This document shows, piece after piece, positions 7,922 to 15,955 of a DNA stretch of 64,000 nucleotides. The stretch covers positions 1,550,001 to 1,614,000 of the forward strand of contig OZ242210.1 in the NCBI GenBank assembly GCA_965206315.1, written 5' to 3'. A program made the translations under genes and the position numbers. Each line of letters begins with the position of its first letter. The stretch's first letter is position 1. A model generated the notes under the pieces. That model searched no databases. It was not told where the DNA came from and saw only the letters and a list, made by a program, of their open reading frames with translations. Source of the stretch: Bin16 sp965206315. GTDB lineage: Bacteria > Chloroflexota > Dehalococcoidia > Lucifugimonadales > Australimonadaceae.

Positions 7922-8917
7922 ATGCCTTCGTGGGCACAGGCAGCGTTACGACTTTCCAGGAACAGGTGGGCACAGGCCGTGTTCGGCGTCGTCGCAAGCG
8001 GCTCGCTTGCGTACCTCGTTGCCCACAACATCGTCTGGAAGGAAGTAGCCGAGGCGTTCCTCGAGTTTCCTCCTGAGCTTGCGCTCCTCGCCCTCGTCCC
8101 CCTCGCCGTTGCTATCGCGCTCCGTGCGTCGCGATGGCATGTGCTGCTGCACCGGCAGCGCGTCTCGTTCTGGCAGGTGCTGCTGACACAGAATACCGGC
8201 CTCGGCTTCAACAACCTGTCGCCCGTGCGCATGGTGAGCGAGCCGGTGCAGCTGGCGATGATCAATCGCCGCTACGGCGTGCCGTTCCCGCAGGCGTTCG
8301 CAACGCTGGTAGGCGAGAACGTGCTCGACATATTTGCGACCGCGCTGATGATGGGGCTTGGCGTGCTCCTGAGCCCGGGCATCCGCGCAAGCAATGCGAA
8401 CATCCAGCTCATCGGCGCGATCATCATGTTCATCGTCAGCGCGCTGATACTCGCTGCCGTCGTACGGGGGGCGGTGCCGTGGCAGAACAGGTTCGCTTTC
8501 CTGCAGCGGATCATCCAGGGCTTCACTGAGCTCAAGGAAGAGCCCCTCCGACTATGGCTGTCGCTGGGCGTGAATATCGCGCACTGGCTGCTGCTGGGCG
8601 TTTGCGGATGGGTGCTGGGGCTCGGTCTGGGGATGGAGGTGCACCCCGTGACGATGGCGACCATTCTCGTCGCCGCGACGTTCTTCACGTCCGCCGTGCC
8701 GTCCGTACCGTCCGGCCTCGGGACGTACCATTTCGCCGTGATAACGATGCTCACCGAATCAGGGACGGAGCAGGTCGCCGCGCTGAACTTCGCGCTGATG
8801 ATGCACTTGCTGATCGTGCTGCCGCCGACGGCTATCGCTCTGTTCATGACCGGCAGGATGAGCTTGGGCACGCTGCGCAACCCGTCCGGCGCACCCCGTG
8901 GCGCATCAGGCGATTAG
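7922..8917 (+). CDS. Lysylphosphatidylglycerol synthase TM-region / YbhN-type membrane protein
   Basis: A 331-residue polytopic protein with about eight hydrophobic segments. The block NTGLGFNNLSPVRMVSEPV (residues 90-108) matches the PF03706 family motif, as does the later SAVPSVPSGLGTYHF. PF03706 covers the flippase half of MprF and stand-alone homologues thought to move lipids or glycans across the membrane. There is no aminoacyl-transfer domain here, so only the flippase-like module is present. ATG 7922 lies close to the start of the divergent tatD gene. The TTG start of the next gene lies two bases after this stop, suggesting an operon. Confidence 0.8.
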   Translation: MPSWAQAALRLSRNRWAQAVFGVVASGSLAYLVAHNIVWKEVAEAFLEFPPELALLALVPLAVAIALRASRWHVLLHRQRVSFWQVLLTQNTGLGFNNLSPVRMVSEPVQLAMINRRYGVPFPQAFATLVGENVLDIFATALMMGLGVLLSPGIRASNANIQLIGAIIMFIVSALILAAVVRGAVPWQNRFAFLQRIIQGFTELKEEPLRLWLSLGVNIAHWLLLGVCGWVLGLGLGMEVHPVTMATILVAATFFTSAVPSVPSGLGTYHFAVITMLTESGTEQVAALNFALMMHLLIVLPPTAIALFMTGRMSLGTLRNPSGAPRGASGD

Positions 8918-8918
8918 G

Positions 8919-10529
8919 TTGCGTACCCCTCTCCGCATACGAAGTGCAACGTTCGTTGTCACGGCAGTGCTGCTGGCAGTCTGCGCCGCGTGCAGCAGCG
9001 CCACGCCCACGCCAGACCCCACTGCTACCCCAACGGCCCCTCCCATCGTTGGCCCTACCCCGCTCCCGCCCGAGGGCACGTTACGCGTGGGGGTCACCGG
9101 CGCGGCGCCGCACAAGGACATGCACGCGATGCTCTCCGAGTGGGCGGCGCTGTTCGGCCCCGGCCCCAGCCATGGACGGCTCATGCGGTTCGTGCTCAAC
9201 GCGGGCGAACAGCCCACACTGGAGGTGGAGTGCGACCTCTGCGCGTCGTGGGGGTTCTTGGACGACCTGACCGTCGAGTTCCGCCTGGACCCGGAGGCGC
9301 GTTGGCAACCCGCCGAAAGTTTCGGGTCAAGGCCGGTAACGTCGCAGGACGTGGTGTTCAGCATGAACCGCCTGCGAACCCCCGGCCTGCCGCACGCTTC
9401 GTTACTCGACTCTGTCGAGAGCGTCGAGCCAGTGAGCGAGGATGTCGTCCGGTTCAACCTGCGGTACCCGGACCCCGACCTGCCGATCAAACTGGCGAGT
9501 CCCTATGCGGTCATACTCGCCCCGGACTCACTGGACGGAGTGGACGTTCGCACGAGCGGCGCGCCCGGCGCAGGACCCTGGCTGTATGAACGAGGCGGGA
9601 CCGGTCAGGTGACGCTCAACGCGTGGGACGGCCACGCCACCGGGACGAAGATCGAGAGCATCGTGTTCCATCCAGCATCGAATCCCCAGTTGGTGACGCG
9701 TCTGCTCCGGCAGGGTCGTGTCGACCTCGCGCAGGTGTCGGAGTCCGAGTGGCCCACCTTACAAGAGGAAGGGTTCTCGTCGGAGGTGGTGCTGCGCTCC
9801 GGCAGGGGAGTGCTCTTCGGCCTGAACTCCGCGCGGCCTCCGTTCGACGACCGCGACGTGCGCCGCGCAGCCTTTCTGGCGCTCTCGCCTCACGATGCGC
9901 TGCTTCGGACGTTCGGCATCGGCTCCGTCTCCACAGGGCTGCCGCTCGCGGATGGCACGTGGGCCGTCCCGCCGCAAGAGGTGGACGCTGTCTTCGGCGA
10001 CCCGGCACGGGCGGCGCTCGATGCCGCCGGGTTGGGGGAGTCGATTACGCTCATCGTCGCCAACTTCGGTGAGACGTACGTGGAGCACGGCCGCCTGCTT
10101 GCGGAGCAGCTCGAAGGTTCGGGACTCGAGGTTACGGTCGAGGTGCTGAGCCGCGCGGCGTACCTTCGCCGAGTGTGGGAGGAGCGGGATTTCGATGCGT
10201 TCGTGGGGCCGATGCCACCAACGGATACGCCGAATGCGTTCCTGCTGGGGCTCGTGCATTCCGACGGCGCATTCAACGTGACAGGCGGCGCGACAGCGCT
10301 CGACGCGCTCATCGAGCAGCAGGCGTCGGAGCTGGACGGCGCAGCCCGAGCGGAGCTCGCACGGGAGATACAGCTGGAGATGCTCAGCGAGGCGCTCTTC
10401 TTCATGGCGGCAGGCGCCGCGGAGCGGTGGGCGTTCAGCGATCGGGTAACCGGATTCGTGCCGCACATGCCGATGGGAGCGGGCGACCTGTGGGCCGAGA
10501 TCGGTATTGCGGACGGCGGAGCGGGCTGA
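8919..10529 (+). CDS. ABC transporter substrate-binding lipoprotein, family 5 (Opp/Dpp type)
   Basis: About 536 residues. A positively charged start and hydrophobic core lead to VLLAVCAACSS, a lipobox-like cleavage site, and then a Thr/Pro-rich linker (TPTPDPTATPTAPP). The mature part has LRVGVTG, VTSQDVVFSMNRL and GINSARPP-like SBP_bac_5 features. It should be anchored outside the membrane and bind peptides or other small organic compounds. I chose TTG 8919 because it gives a clean signal peptide; GTG 8898 in the same frame would overlap the upstream gene. No permease or ATPase gene is adjacent, so it is an orphan SBP. Confidence 0.8.
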   Translation: MRTPLRIRSATFVVTAVLLAVCAACSSATPTPDPTATPTAPPIVGPTPLPPEGTLRVGVTGAAPHKDMHAMLSEWAALFGPGPSHGRLMRFVLNAGEQPTLEVECDLCASWGFLDDLTVEFRLDPEARWQPAESFGSRPVTSQDVVFSMNRLRTPGLPHASLLDSVESVEPVSEDVVRFNLRYPDPDLPIKLASPYAVILAPDSLDGVDVRTSGAPGAGPWLYERGGTGQVTLNAWDGHATGTKIESIVFHPASNPQLVTRLLRQGRVDLAQVSESEWPTLQEEGFSSEVVLRSGRGVLFGLNSARPPFDDRDVRRAAFLALSPHDALLRTFGIGSVSTGLPLADGTWAVPPQEVDAVFGDPARAALDAAGLGESITLIVANFGETYVEHGRLLAEQLEGSGLEVTVEVLSRAAYLRRVWEERDFDAFVGPMPPTDTPNAFLLGLVHSDGAFNVTGGATALDALIEQQASELDGAARAELAREIQLEMLSEALFFMAAGAAERWAFSDRVTGFVPHMPMGAGDLWAEIGIADGGAG

Positions 10530-10545
10530 CGAGTTGTGGTTGGGG

Positions 10546-10551
10546 TATACT
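10546..10551 (+). promoter_or_regulatory. -10 box for trxA
   Basis: TATACT lies about 74 bases upstream of the trxA start, in the gap after the SBP gene. The -35 position is not consensus. Confidence 0.45.
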
Positions 10552-10624
10552 GAGCAGTGAATGAGATCCAGGACAGACGCACAGGGGCGCTCACGCCCTG
10601 GCGCAAGTGAACGGAGGTTCTGAG

Positions 10625-10954
10625 ATGGCAAAGCCCCAACCCGTAACCGATGCCGATTTCGCGACGACCGTGCTCGAGAGCGACCAGCCGATACTGGTCG
10701 ACTTCTGGGCTGACTGGTGCGGCCCGTGCAAGATGATCGCGCCCGTCGTGGACGAACTCGCCGAGGAGTACGAGGGCCGATTCGCGTTCGCCAAGCTGGA
10801 CGTGGACTCCAACCCGCAGACGGCGATGCAGTTCGGCATCCGCAGCATTCCGGCGCTGCTGTTGTTCAAGGACGGCAAGGTGGCCGAGAACGTTATCGGT
10901 GCGGTGCCGAAGGCCGTGCTCAAGAAGAAGATCGACAAGGTGCTCGAGGAGTAA
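10625..10954 (+). CDS. trxA: Thioredoxin
   Basis: A 109-residue protein of normal thioredoxin length with the active site WADWCGPCKM (Cys32-Gly-Pro-Cys35), the cis-Pro loop RSIPALLLF and FKDGKV. It reduces disulfides in cytoplasmic proteins and is itself reduced by thioredoxin reductase, which is not in this window. ATG 10625 has GGAGG upstream; a GTG 18 bases earlier is in frame but has no better site. It has its own -10 box and is followed by a hairpin. Both active-site positions are Cys codons, so it is not a selenoprotein despite the neighbouring selC. Confidence 0.95.
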   Translation: MAKPQPVTDADFATTVLESDQPILVDFWADWCGPCKMIAPVVDELAEEYEGRFAFAKLDVDSNPQTAMQFGIRSIPALLLFKDGKVAENVIGAVPKAVLKKKIDKVLEE

Positions 10955-10985
10955 GAACCCCGGCTCTCAAGTCGATAAGCACACG

Positions 10986-11017
10986 GGCGGCGTCTCTTTT
11001 GCGTGAGGGGCGCCGCC
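10986..11017 (+). terminator. Hairpin after trxA
   Basis: GGCGGCG (10986-10992) pairs with CGCCGCC (11011-11017) across an 18-base loop. No strong T-run follows, so termination strength is uncertain. Confidence 0.4.
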
Positions 11018-11065
11018 TGCGTCGTTAACCCACTCCCACGCCAGCCAAACGGGTCAGGCAGCCTT

Positions 11066-11071
11066 TATACT
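11066..11071 (+). promoter_or_regulatory. -10 box for selC
   Basis: TATACT sits 18 bases before the tRNA 5' end. No clear -35 box is seen at 17 bases. Confidence 0.45.
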
Positions 11072-11089
11072 GCGCGTCTCGGGTCTCGT

Positions 11090-11187
11090 GGGAGTGGATG
11101 GGTCCCGGTGGGTCTCGCGGTCTTCAAAACCGTTGCCGGGCCAGCTTCCTGGTTCGGGGAGGGTTCGACTCCCTCGCACTCCCGCCA
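11090..11187 (+). tRNA. selC: tRNA-Sec (anticodon TCA), selenocysteine tRNA
   Basis: The 98-base gene folds as a selenocysteine tRNA. GGGAGTG pairs with CACTCCC in the acceptor. The D-arm has six pairs and a four-base loop (GGGTCC/GGGTCT). The anticodon arm GCGGT/ACCGT carries loop CTTCAAA with TCA at 11124-11126. A nine-pair variable arm runs CCGGGCCAG (11136-11144) to CTGGTTCGG (11149-11157). The T-arm is GAGGG/CCCTC with loop TTCGACT. The 3' GCCA is encoded. The eighth acceptor pair typical of bacterial tRNA-Sec would be G-G here. It implies a selA/selB/selD system elsewhere in the genome; none of those genes is in the window. Confidence 0.93.
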
Positions 11188-11277
11188 TATTCTTTCGGTG
11201 TATCCTACCACTCGTTACGAAAATACGTCGCCTGATGAGCAAGTATCCTCTGATTGCGTTCATATCACGGCCAACGC

Positions 11278-11306
11278 TTGACGTTCACTCTGCGTAGGGG
11301 TAGCGT
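11278..11306 (+). promoter_or_regulatory. Promoter 1 of the ferric-type importer cluster (TTGACG-N17-TAGCGT)
   Basis: TTGACG (11278-11283) and TAGCGT (11301-11306) are 17 bases apart, followed by CACGCAACTTTCC. The same arrangement recurs at 14552 and 15874, always in front of a gene of this cluster, which suggests shared control. Confidence 0.6.
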
Positions 11307-11368
11307 GCACGCAACTTTCCTGTGCGGACGTGGCGATTGCCCGCGTCCGGTTCCGAGGGAGGACGGAC

Positions 11369-12598
11369 ATGAGAAAGTTGGCACTCGCGCTCGTAAGCGC
11401 GCTCGCTCTTATGGTGGTCGCCGCTGCGTGCGGCTCCGACCCCACCCCGACACCAAGGCCCACAGCCACACCCGTACCACCCACCCCGACGCCAACGGCA
11501 ATGGCAATGGCCGACGACCCTACGGCAACGCCGACGCCGGAGCCTACAGTGGACCCGTTCGAGGCCGAATGGGAGGCGCTCGTCGCCGCTGCCCAGGAAG
11601 AGGGCAAGCTCGATGCCTTCATCTGCTGCGCACTGGGCCGCAGGTTCGACGCCCACGTCGACGCTTTCCAGGAGAACTTCGGCATCGAGATCGTCAGCGC
11701 CACCGGCTCATCCCGGCAGCAGGCCGACCGTGTGCTTGCCGAGCGTGCCGCGGGCGTGTACAGCCTCGACGTATGGACCGGGGGCCTCACCACCACCAAT
11801 ACGCGACTCGTCCCCGAGGGCGCGCTGACCGATCTGCGGCCCTTGCTCATCCACCCCGACGTGCTGGACGGCGACAACTGGTACTTCGGAGAACTCTTCT
11901 GGGGCGACCCCGAGATGAAGTACATCGTCGGCTACGGCGGCAACGCATCCAACGCGCCCATCTCTTACAACACCGACCTGCTCCCGGACCCGACGGTCAT
12001 CCAGTCTTACGTTGACATCGTGAAGCCTGAGTTCGTCGGGCAGATCGTCATGCGCGACCCCCGCGAGGCGGGGACCGCGAACAACCACCCGTTCTACTTC
12101 GACCAGGGCCTCGACGAAACGTACCTCATCCCGCTGTTCCGCGACATGGAGCCTGTCATCGCGTCGGACGCCCGCCAGGCTGCCGAATGGCTGGCCCAGG
12201 GTAGGTTCACGCTCTGCATATTCACATGCGGCACTGAAGTCGAGGAACTCAAGGAACAGGGATTGCCCGTCCAGGACCAGTTCCCCCACCCGTTGAGGGA
12301 GGGAGCGACGATCGGCACCGGCGGCAACAACATCTTCGTCATGGACCAGGCGCCGCATCCCAACGCCGCACAGCTCTTCCTCAACTGGATGCTCGGCCCC
12401 GAGGCGCAGACGCTCTACCAGGAAGCCAACGGCGACAACTCGCTGCGTATCGACATCTCCAAGGACAACGTCGTGCCCGGCAACCTGCCCAAGGACGGCA
12501 TCGAATACCTCGTGCCGAGTGCCGACCCCGGACACCAGAGCAAGATCGACGACGCTCTTGACTGGTTCCGCACCGAACTGCCGAAGTACGGCTACTAG
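11369..12598 (+). CDS. Ferric-type ABC importer substrate-binding lipoprotein (module 1)
   Basis: 409 residues. The start MRKLALALVSALALMVVAAA leads to the lipobox AAACGS and a Thr/Pro linker. The mature domain resembles the iron(III)/thiamine-class extracellular SBP family (SBP_bac_1/8-like), with WTGGLTTTNTRLVPEGAL and MRDPREAGTANNHPF. It would capture a substrate, possibly Fe(III), outside the cell and pass it to the fused permease next door. ATG 11369 has GAGGGAGGAC upstream. Four cysteines occur in the mature domain (two in an ICCAL pair and two in CIFTC), which is unusual. The gene is first in a three-gene module with permease and ATPase following. Confidence 0.8.
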   Translation: MRKLALALVSALALMVVAAACGSDPTPTPRPTATPVPPTPTPTAMAMADDPTATPTPEPTVDPFEAEWEALVAAAQEEGKLDAFICCALGRRFDAHVDAFQENFGIEIVSATGSSRQQADRVLAERAAGVYSLDVWTGGLTTTNTRLVPEGALTDLRPLLIHPDVLDGDNWYFGELFWGDPEMKYIVGYGGNASNAPISYNTDLLPDPTVIQSYVDIVKPEFVGQIVMRDPREAGTANNHPFYFDQGLDETYLIPLFRDMEPVIASDARQAAEWLAQGRFTLCIFTCGTEVEELKEQGLPVQDQFPHPLREGATIGTGGNNIFVMDQAPHPNAAQLFLNWMLGPEAQTLYQEANGDNSLRIDISKDNVVPGNLPKDGIEYLVPSADPGHQSKIDDALDWFRTELPKYGY

Positions 12599-12666
12599 TA
12601 GCCAGAGACGAGAATGGGGGCCGGGGACGCTAGTCCCCCGGTCCCCGGCAGGGACGAAGTGCACTC

Positions 12667-14514
12667 ATGATGAGAACGCCGGCACTCGTGTCTCGCAGCA
12701 GGGCCGTCATCCGGGGCCAGTCGCCTACCGGCGCGTTCGTGATGGCCGTGCTCATCATCGTGTTCGGCGTTTACATCGTCTATCCCGTCATCCTCATCTT
12801 CATCAACAGCTTCAACGTCGCCGAGCGCGTTCGGGACCCCTTCGTCTTCTCCTTCGATAACTGGCGGATGGCGTTCTCCGACGCCTCGCTCTTCGTAGCG
12901 CTCCGCAATACCTTCGTCGTCTATTTCCTGTACACGGGCATCAGCTTTCCTGTGGCCATCGTCATAGCCTGGCTTCTGGCCCGCACCAGGATGAAGTTCA
13001 GCTACGGGCTGGAGTTCATGTTCTGGGTGTCGTTCATGCTGCCCGGCATCGCGGTCACCATCGGATGGACGTACCTGCTCGACCCGCACATCGGATTTAT
13101 CAACCAGTTGCTTTGGAAGCTGCCGTTCTTCGAGAGGAGCTTCGACGGCGGGCCGTTCAACATCTACTCCGTTCCCGGAATCATCTGGGCGCACCTGATG
13201 GCTAACGCCATCTCCCAGAAGGTCATGCTGCTCACCCCCGCCTTCCGCAATATGGACCTCAGCATGGAGGAGGCGGCGAGGGTCTCCGGCGCTTCGAACG
13301 TGCGCACCATGATCCGGGTGACCCTGCCGGTGATGGTCCCTGCTCTCTCCGTAGTGTTCATGCTCAACATCGTCCGCATCTTCCAGTCGTTCGAGACCGA
13401 GCAGATCCTGGGCACGCCCATCAACTTCTACGTCTATTCCACCAAGATCTTCCAGTTCGTCCGCTACTTCGATCCGCCGGAGTACGGGCAGGCTACTGCG
13501 CTCGCGAGCCTTACGCTCATCATCATCGCCGTGGTCATCCCGCTCCAGCGCTGGCTGCTGAACCGGCGCCGCTACACGACCGTCACGGGAAGCTTCCGGC
13601 CCGGTCTGATCGACCTCGGCCCGTGGCAGTGGGTTTCCTGGGGCGCGATCGTGTTCCTCGTGGCGCTGCTCACCGTGGTCCCGGTTCTCGTGCTCGTTGG
13701 CGGCAGCTTCATGACCCGCGTCGGCTGGTTCAACATCAACGACGTATGGACGCTCAGGCACTGGCAGGATGTGCTCGGCGACAGGTTCTTCATGCAGGCT
13801 CTACGCACGACCATCGTCCTCAGCATGAGCACGGCCATCATCTCCCCGTTGCTCTTCTCGATGGTCGCCTACGTGCTCGTGCGCACGAGGTGGCGGGGGC
13901 GCGCAATCCTGGACTCGCTCTTCTGGATGTCGGCGTCGATCCCCGGCATGCTCGCCGGACTGGGACTGCTCTGGGTGTTCCTCGGCACACCCGGCCTGGT
14001 TGCCATCTACGGAACGATCTTCGCGCTGCTTCTGGTGGTCATCCTCCAGGGCAAGCTCACCAGCACACAGCTCATCAAGGGCGCCTACCTGCAGATGGGG
14101 TTGGACCTGGAGGAGGCTGCACGCGTTGCCGGCGCGGGATGGTTCCGCACCTATCTTCGCATCTGGTTGCCGCTCATCATGCCCACGCTGGTGCTTATCG
14201 GCACGATCAACTTCGTGTTGTCGGCTCAGGCCACCGCCAGCATCATCCTGCTGGCGAGCAGAGGCACCACGACCCTGTCGATCCTGGCGCTGGAGAAGAT
14301 GACCCACGCAGACGGCACGTTGCTCGAACAGGCCGGCATCGTGAGCCTGTTCATCGTTGGCATGACGGTTGTCGTTGCCCTGATCGCTCGACGGTTCGGT
14401 TTGGTCCTCGGTGTGCGGCACGACGTGCGAAGCACGGCGGCGGGCACTGCACCCGCAGACGCGGGGTCGCAAGGCATCGCGGCAGCGAACCAGGCGACCG
14501 GCTTGGGCAGATAG
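12667..14514 (+). CDS. Fused ABC importer permease, ferric type (module 1)
   Basis: A 615-residue membrane protein made of two BPD_transp_1 domains in tandem, as in SfuB/FbpB. Each half has its EAA coupling loop: EEAARVSGASNVRTM near residue 202 and EEAARVAGAGWFRTY near residue 483. About twelve membrane segments are expected. It forms the whole translocation channel by itself, with two ATPase subunits on the cytoplasmic side. The gap from the SBP gene contains a GC hairpin (GGGGACgctaGTCCCC near 12626) that may reduce read-through. ATG 12667 or 12670 are both possible; the ribosome site is weak. Confidence 0.88.
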   Translation: MMRTPALVSRSRAVIRGQSPTGAFVMAVLIIVFGVYIVYPVILIFINSFNVAERVRDPFVFSFDNWRMAFSDASLFVALRNTFVVYFLYTGISFPVAIVIAWLLARTRMKFSYGLEFMFWVSFMLPGIAVTIGWTYLLDPHIGFINQLLWKLPFFERSFDGGPFNIYSVPGIIWAHLMANAISQKVMLLTPAFRNMDLSMEEAARVSGASNVRTMIRVTLPVMVPALSVVFMLNIVRIFQSFETEQILGTPINFYVYSTKIFQFVRYFDPPEYGQATALASLTLIIIAVVIPLQRWLLNRRRYTTVTGSFRPGLIDLGPWQWVSWGAIVFLVALLTVVPVLVLVGGSFMTRVGWFNINDVWTLRHWQDVLGDRFFMQALRTTIVLSMSTAIISPLLFSMVAYVLVRTRWRGRAILDSLFWMSASIPGMLAGLGLLWVFLGTPGLVAIYGTIFALLLVVILQGKLTSTQLIKGAYLQMGLDLEEAARVAGAGWFRTYLRIWLPLIMPTLVLIGTINFVLSAQATASIILLASRGTTTLSILALEKMTHADGTLLEQAGIVSLFIVGMTVVVALIARRFGLVLGVRHDVRSTAAGTAPADAGSQGIAAANQATGLGR

Positions 14515-14551
14515 GGCGCTGGAGGAGGCAGGCCAGCAGGGCGGCCCTGCC

Positions 14552-14580
14552 TTGACGTTTGGGCTTCATGGGGTTAGCGT
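14552..14580 (+). promoter_or_regulatory. Promoter 2 of the ferric-type importer cluster (TTGACG-N17-TAGCGT)
   Basis: TTGACG (14552-14557), 17 bases, TAGCGT (14575-14580), then TCACGCAACTTTCC. The last block is nearly identical to that after promoter 1, so the shared region extends past the -10 box into the leader. Confidence 0.6.
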
Positions 14581-14647
14581 TCACGCAACTTTCCCTGTGT
14601 GCACGGGCTTGGCCCGTTCGGATTCCGACGGATGACGGAGGGGAACA

Positions 14648-15814
14648 ATGACGACAGCAACAACTGAACGGAACGCAGCAGTCAAACTTGAGGGACTCTC
14701 GAAGACTTACCCTGGCGCGCAGATCCCGGCCGTGAACGAGCTCTCTCTCAACGTGGAGGACGGTGAGGTCTACACACTCCTCGGCCCGTCCGGCTGTGGG
14801 AAGACGACAACGCTCCGCATGGTCGCCGGACTCGAAGTACCCGACGAAGGCGACATCTTCTTCGGTGACCGTGAGATCGTCGTCACCAGCAAGCGCTTCC
14901 GGCTGCCGCCGGACAAGCGCGATCTCGGCATGGTCTTCCAGTCCTACGCCATCTGGCCGCACATGACCGTGGAAGAGAACGTCGCGTTCCCGCTTGCAAC
15001 GCGTCACATGCGGCGCGCCGAGATACGCGAGCGGGTGGCGCACGTGCTCGACCTCGTGAACCTTCCCGGGCTGCAGAAGCGCCCGGCCCCGCTGCTCAGC
15101 GGAGGCCAGCAGCAGCGCGTCGCCCTTGCGCGGGCGCTCGTCATCGAACCCAAGATCCTGCTCCTCGACGAGCCGTTCAGCAACCTGGACGCCAAGCTTC
15201 GTGAGCAGATGCGCGTGGAGTTGAAGCTGCTGCAGAAGCGGCTCAACATTGCGGTGCTGTTCGTCACGCACGACCAGATCGAGGCGCTCAGCCTCTCCAA
15301 CCGGATCGCGCTCATGAACCTCGGCATCATGCAGCAGCAGGGCCCGCCTCAGTTGCTCTACGAGGAGCCTGCCAACGAGTTCGTCCGCGACTTCATCGGC
15401 AAGACGGTCCTGCTGCGAGGCAAAGTGGAGAGCAGCAATCCGTCCGGCCAGGTCTCCGTGGCCATCCAGGGAGGCCCGAACTGCGTCATCTTTGGACGCT
15501 CGTACAACCCTGACGGACTCTCAGCGGGGCAGGACGTGTATACCGCTATCCGTCCGGAGGACATCGACGTCCAGCCGATGTCCGGCAACGACATCCCGTC
15601 CGGCGCCATAGGCGGGACCGTCAGCGCGGCACTCTTCACCGGCGAGCGCTTCGAGTACCAGGTCGAGGTGGACGGACAGGGCACGCTGCAGGTCTTCGGC
15701 GAACGCCACAACCCCGCATCGGAAGGCAGCAAGGTGGCGCTGGTGCTGCGTCCGGACGGCCATAGCGTCTGGTCGTCAGACTGGACGCACACCGAGACCG
15801 CCGAAGGCGACTAG
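14648..15814 (+). CDS. ABC importer ATPase, ferric/CUT type (module 1)
   Basis: A 388-residue ATPase with Walker A GPSGCGKT (46-53), signature LSGGQQQRVALARAL (from 150) and Walker B LLLDEP (171-176), followed by the D-loop SNLDAKL and a C-terminal TOBE-like domain from about residue 270. It should energise the fused permease just upstream. The gene has its own TTGACG/TAGCGT promoter, so it can be transcribed separately from the permease. ATG 14648 follows GGAGGGG. The C-terminal domain may sense substrate or a regulator; this is inferred from family structure only. Confidence 0.92.
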   Translation: MTTATTERNAAVKLEGLSKTYPGAQIPAVNELSLNVEDGEVYTLLGPSGCGKTTTLRMVAGLEVPDEGDIFFGDREIVVTSKRFRLPPDKRDLGMVFQSYAIWPHMTVEENVAFPLATRHMRRAEIRERVAHVLDLVNLPGLQKRPAPLLSGGQQQRVALARALVIEPKILLLDEPFSNLDAKLREQMRVELKLLQKRLNIAVLFVTHDQIEALSLSNRIALMNLGIMQQQGPPQLLYEEPANEFVRDFIGKTVLLRGKVESSNPSGQVSVAIQGGPNCVIFGRSYNPDGLSAGQDVYTAIRPEDIDVQPMSGNDIPSGAIGGTVSAALFTGERFEYQVEVDGQGTLQVFGERHNPASEGSKVALVLRPDGHSVWSSDWTHTETAEGD

Positions 15815-15873
15815 TCCGCGCAGAAGCGTTCGCTCGGATGCCCGGAAATGGCGCCGAATCGAGGCGCTGCTTC

Positions 15874-15903
15874 TTGACGTTTAACCGCTCCAGCGGATAG
15901 CGT
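15874..15903 (+). promoter_or_regulatory. Promoter 3 of the ferric-type importer cluster (TTGACG-N18-TAGCGT)
   Basis: TTGACG (15874-15879) and TAGCGT (15898-15903) are 18 bases apart. The downstream CACGCAACTTTCC block of the first two copies is not kept intact here; TCACGCGC is found instead. Confidence 0.55.
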
Positions 15904-15955
15904 TCGCCAATCACGCGCGGGAGCGTTGGAGCCCCGTGACCGAGGGAGGATGGTC

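Noticed and set aside
10625..11089. Possible selenoprotein next to selC
   Set aside because: The adjacent thioredoxin uses Cys codons at both active-site positions and no in-frame TGA with a following hairpin was found.
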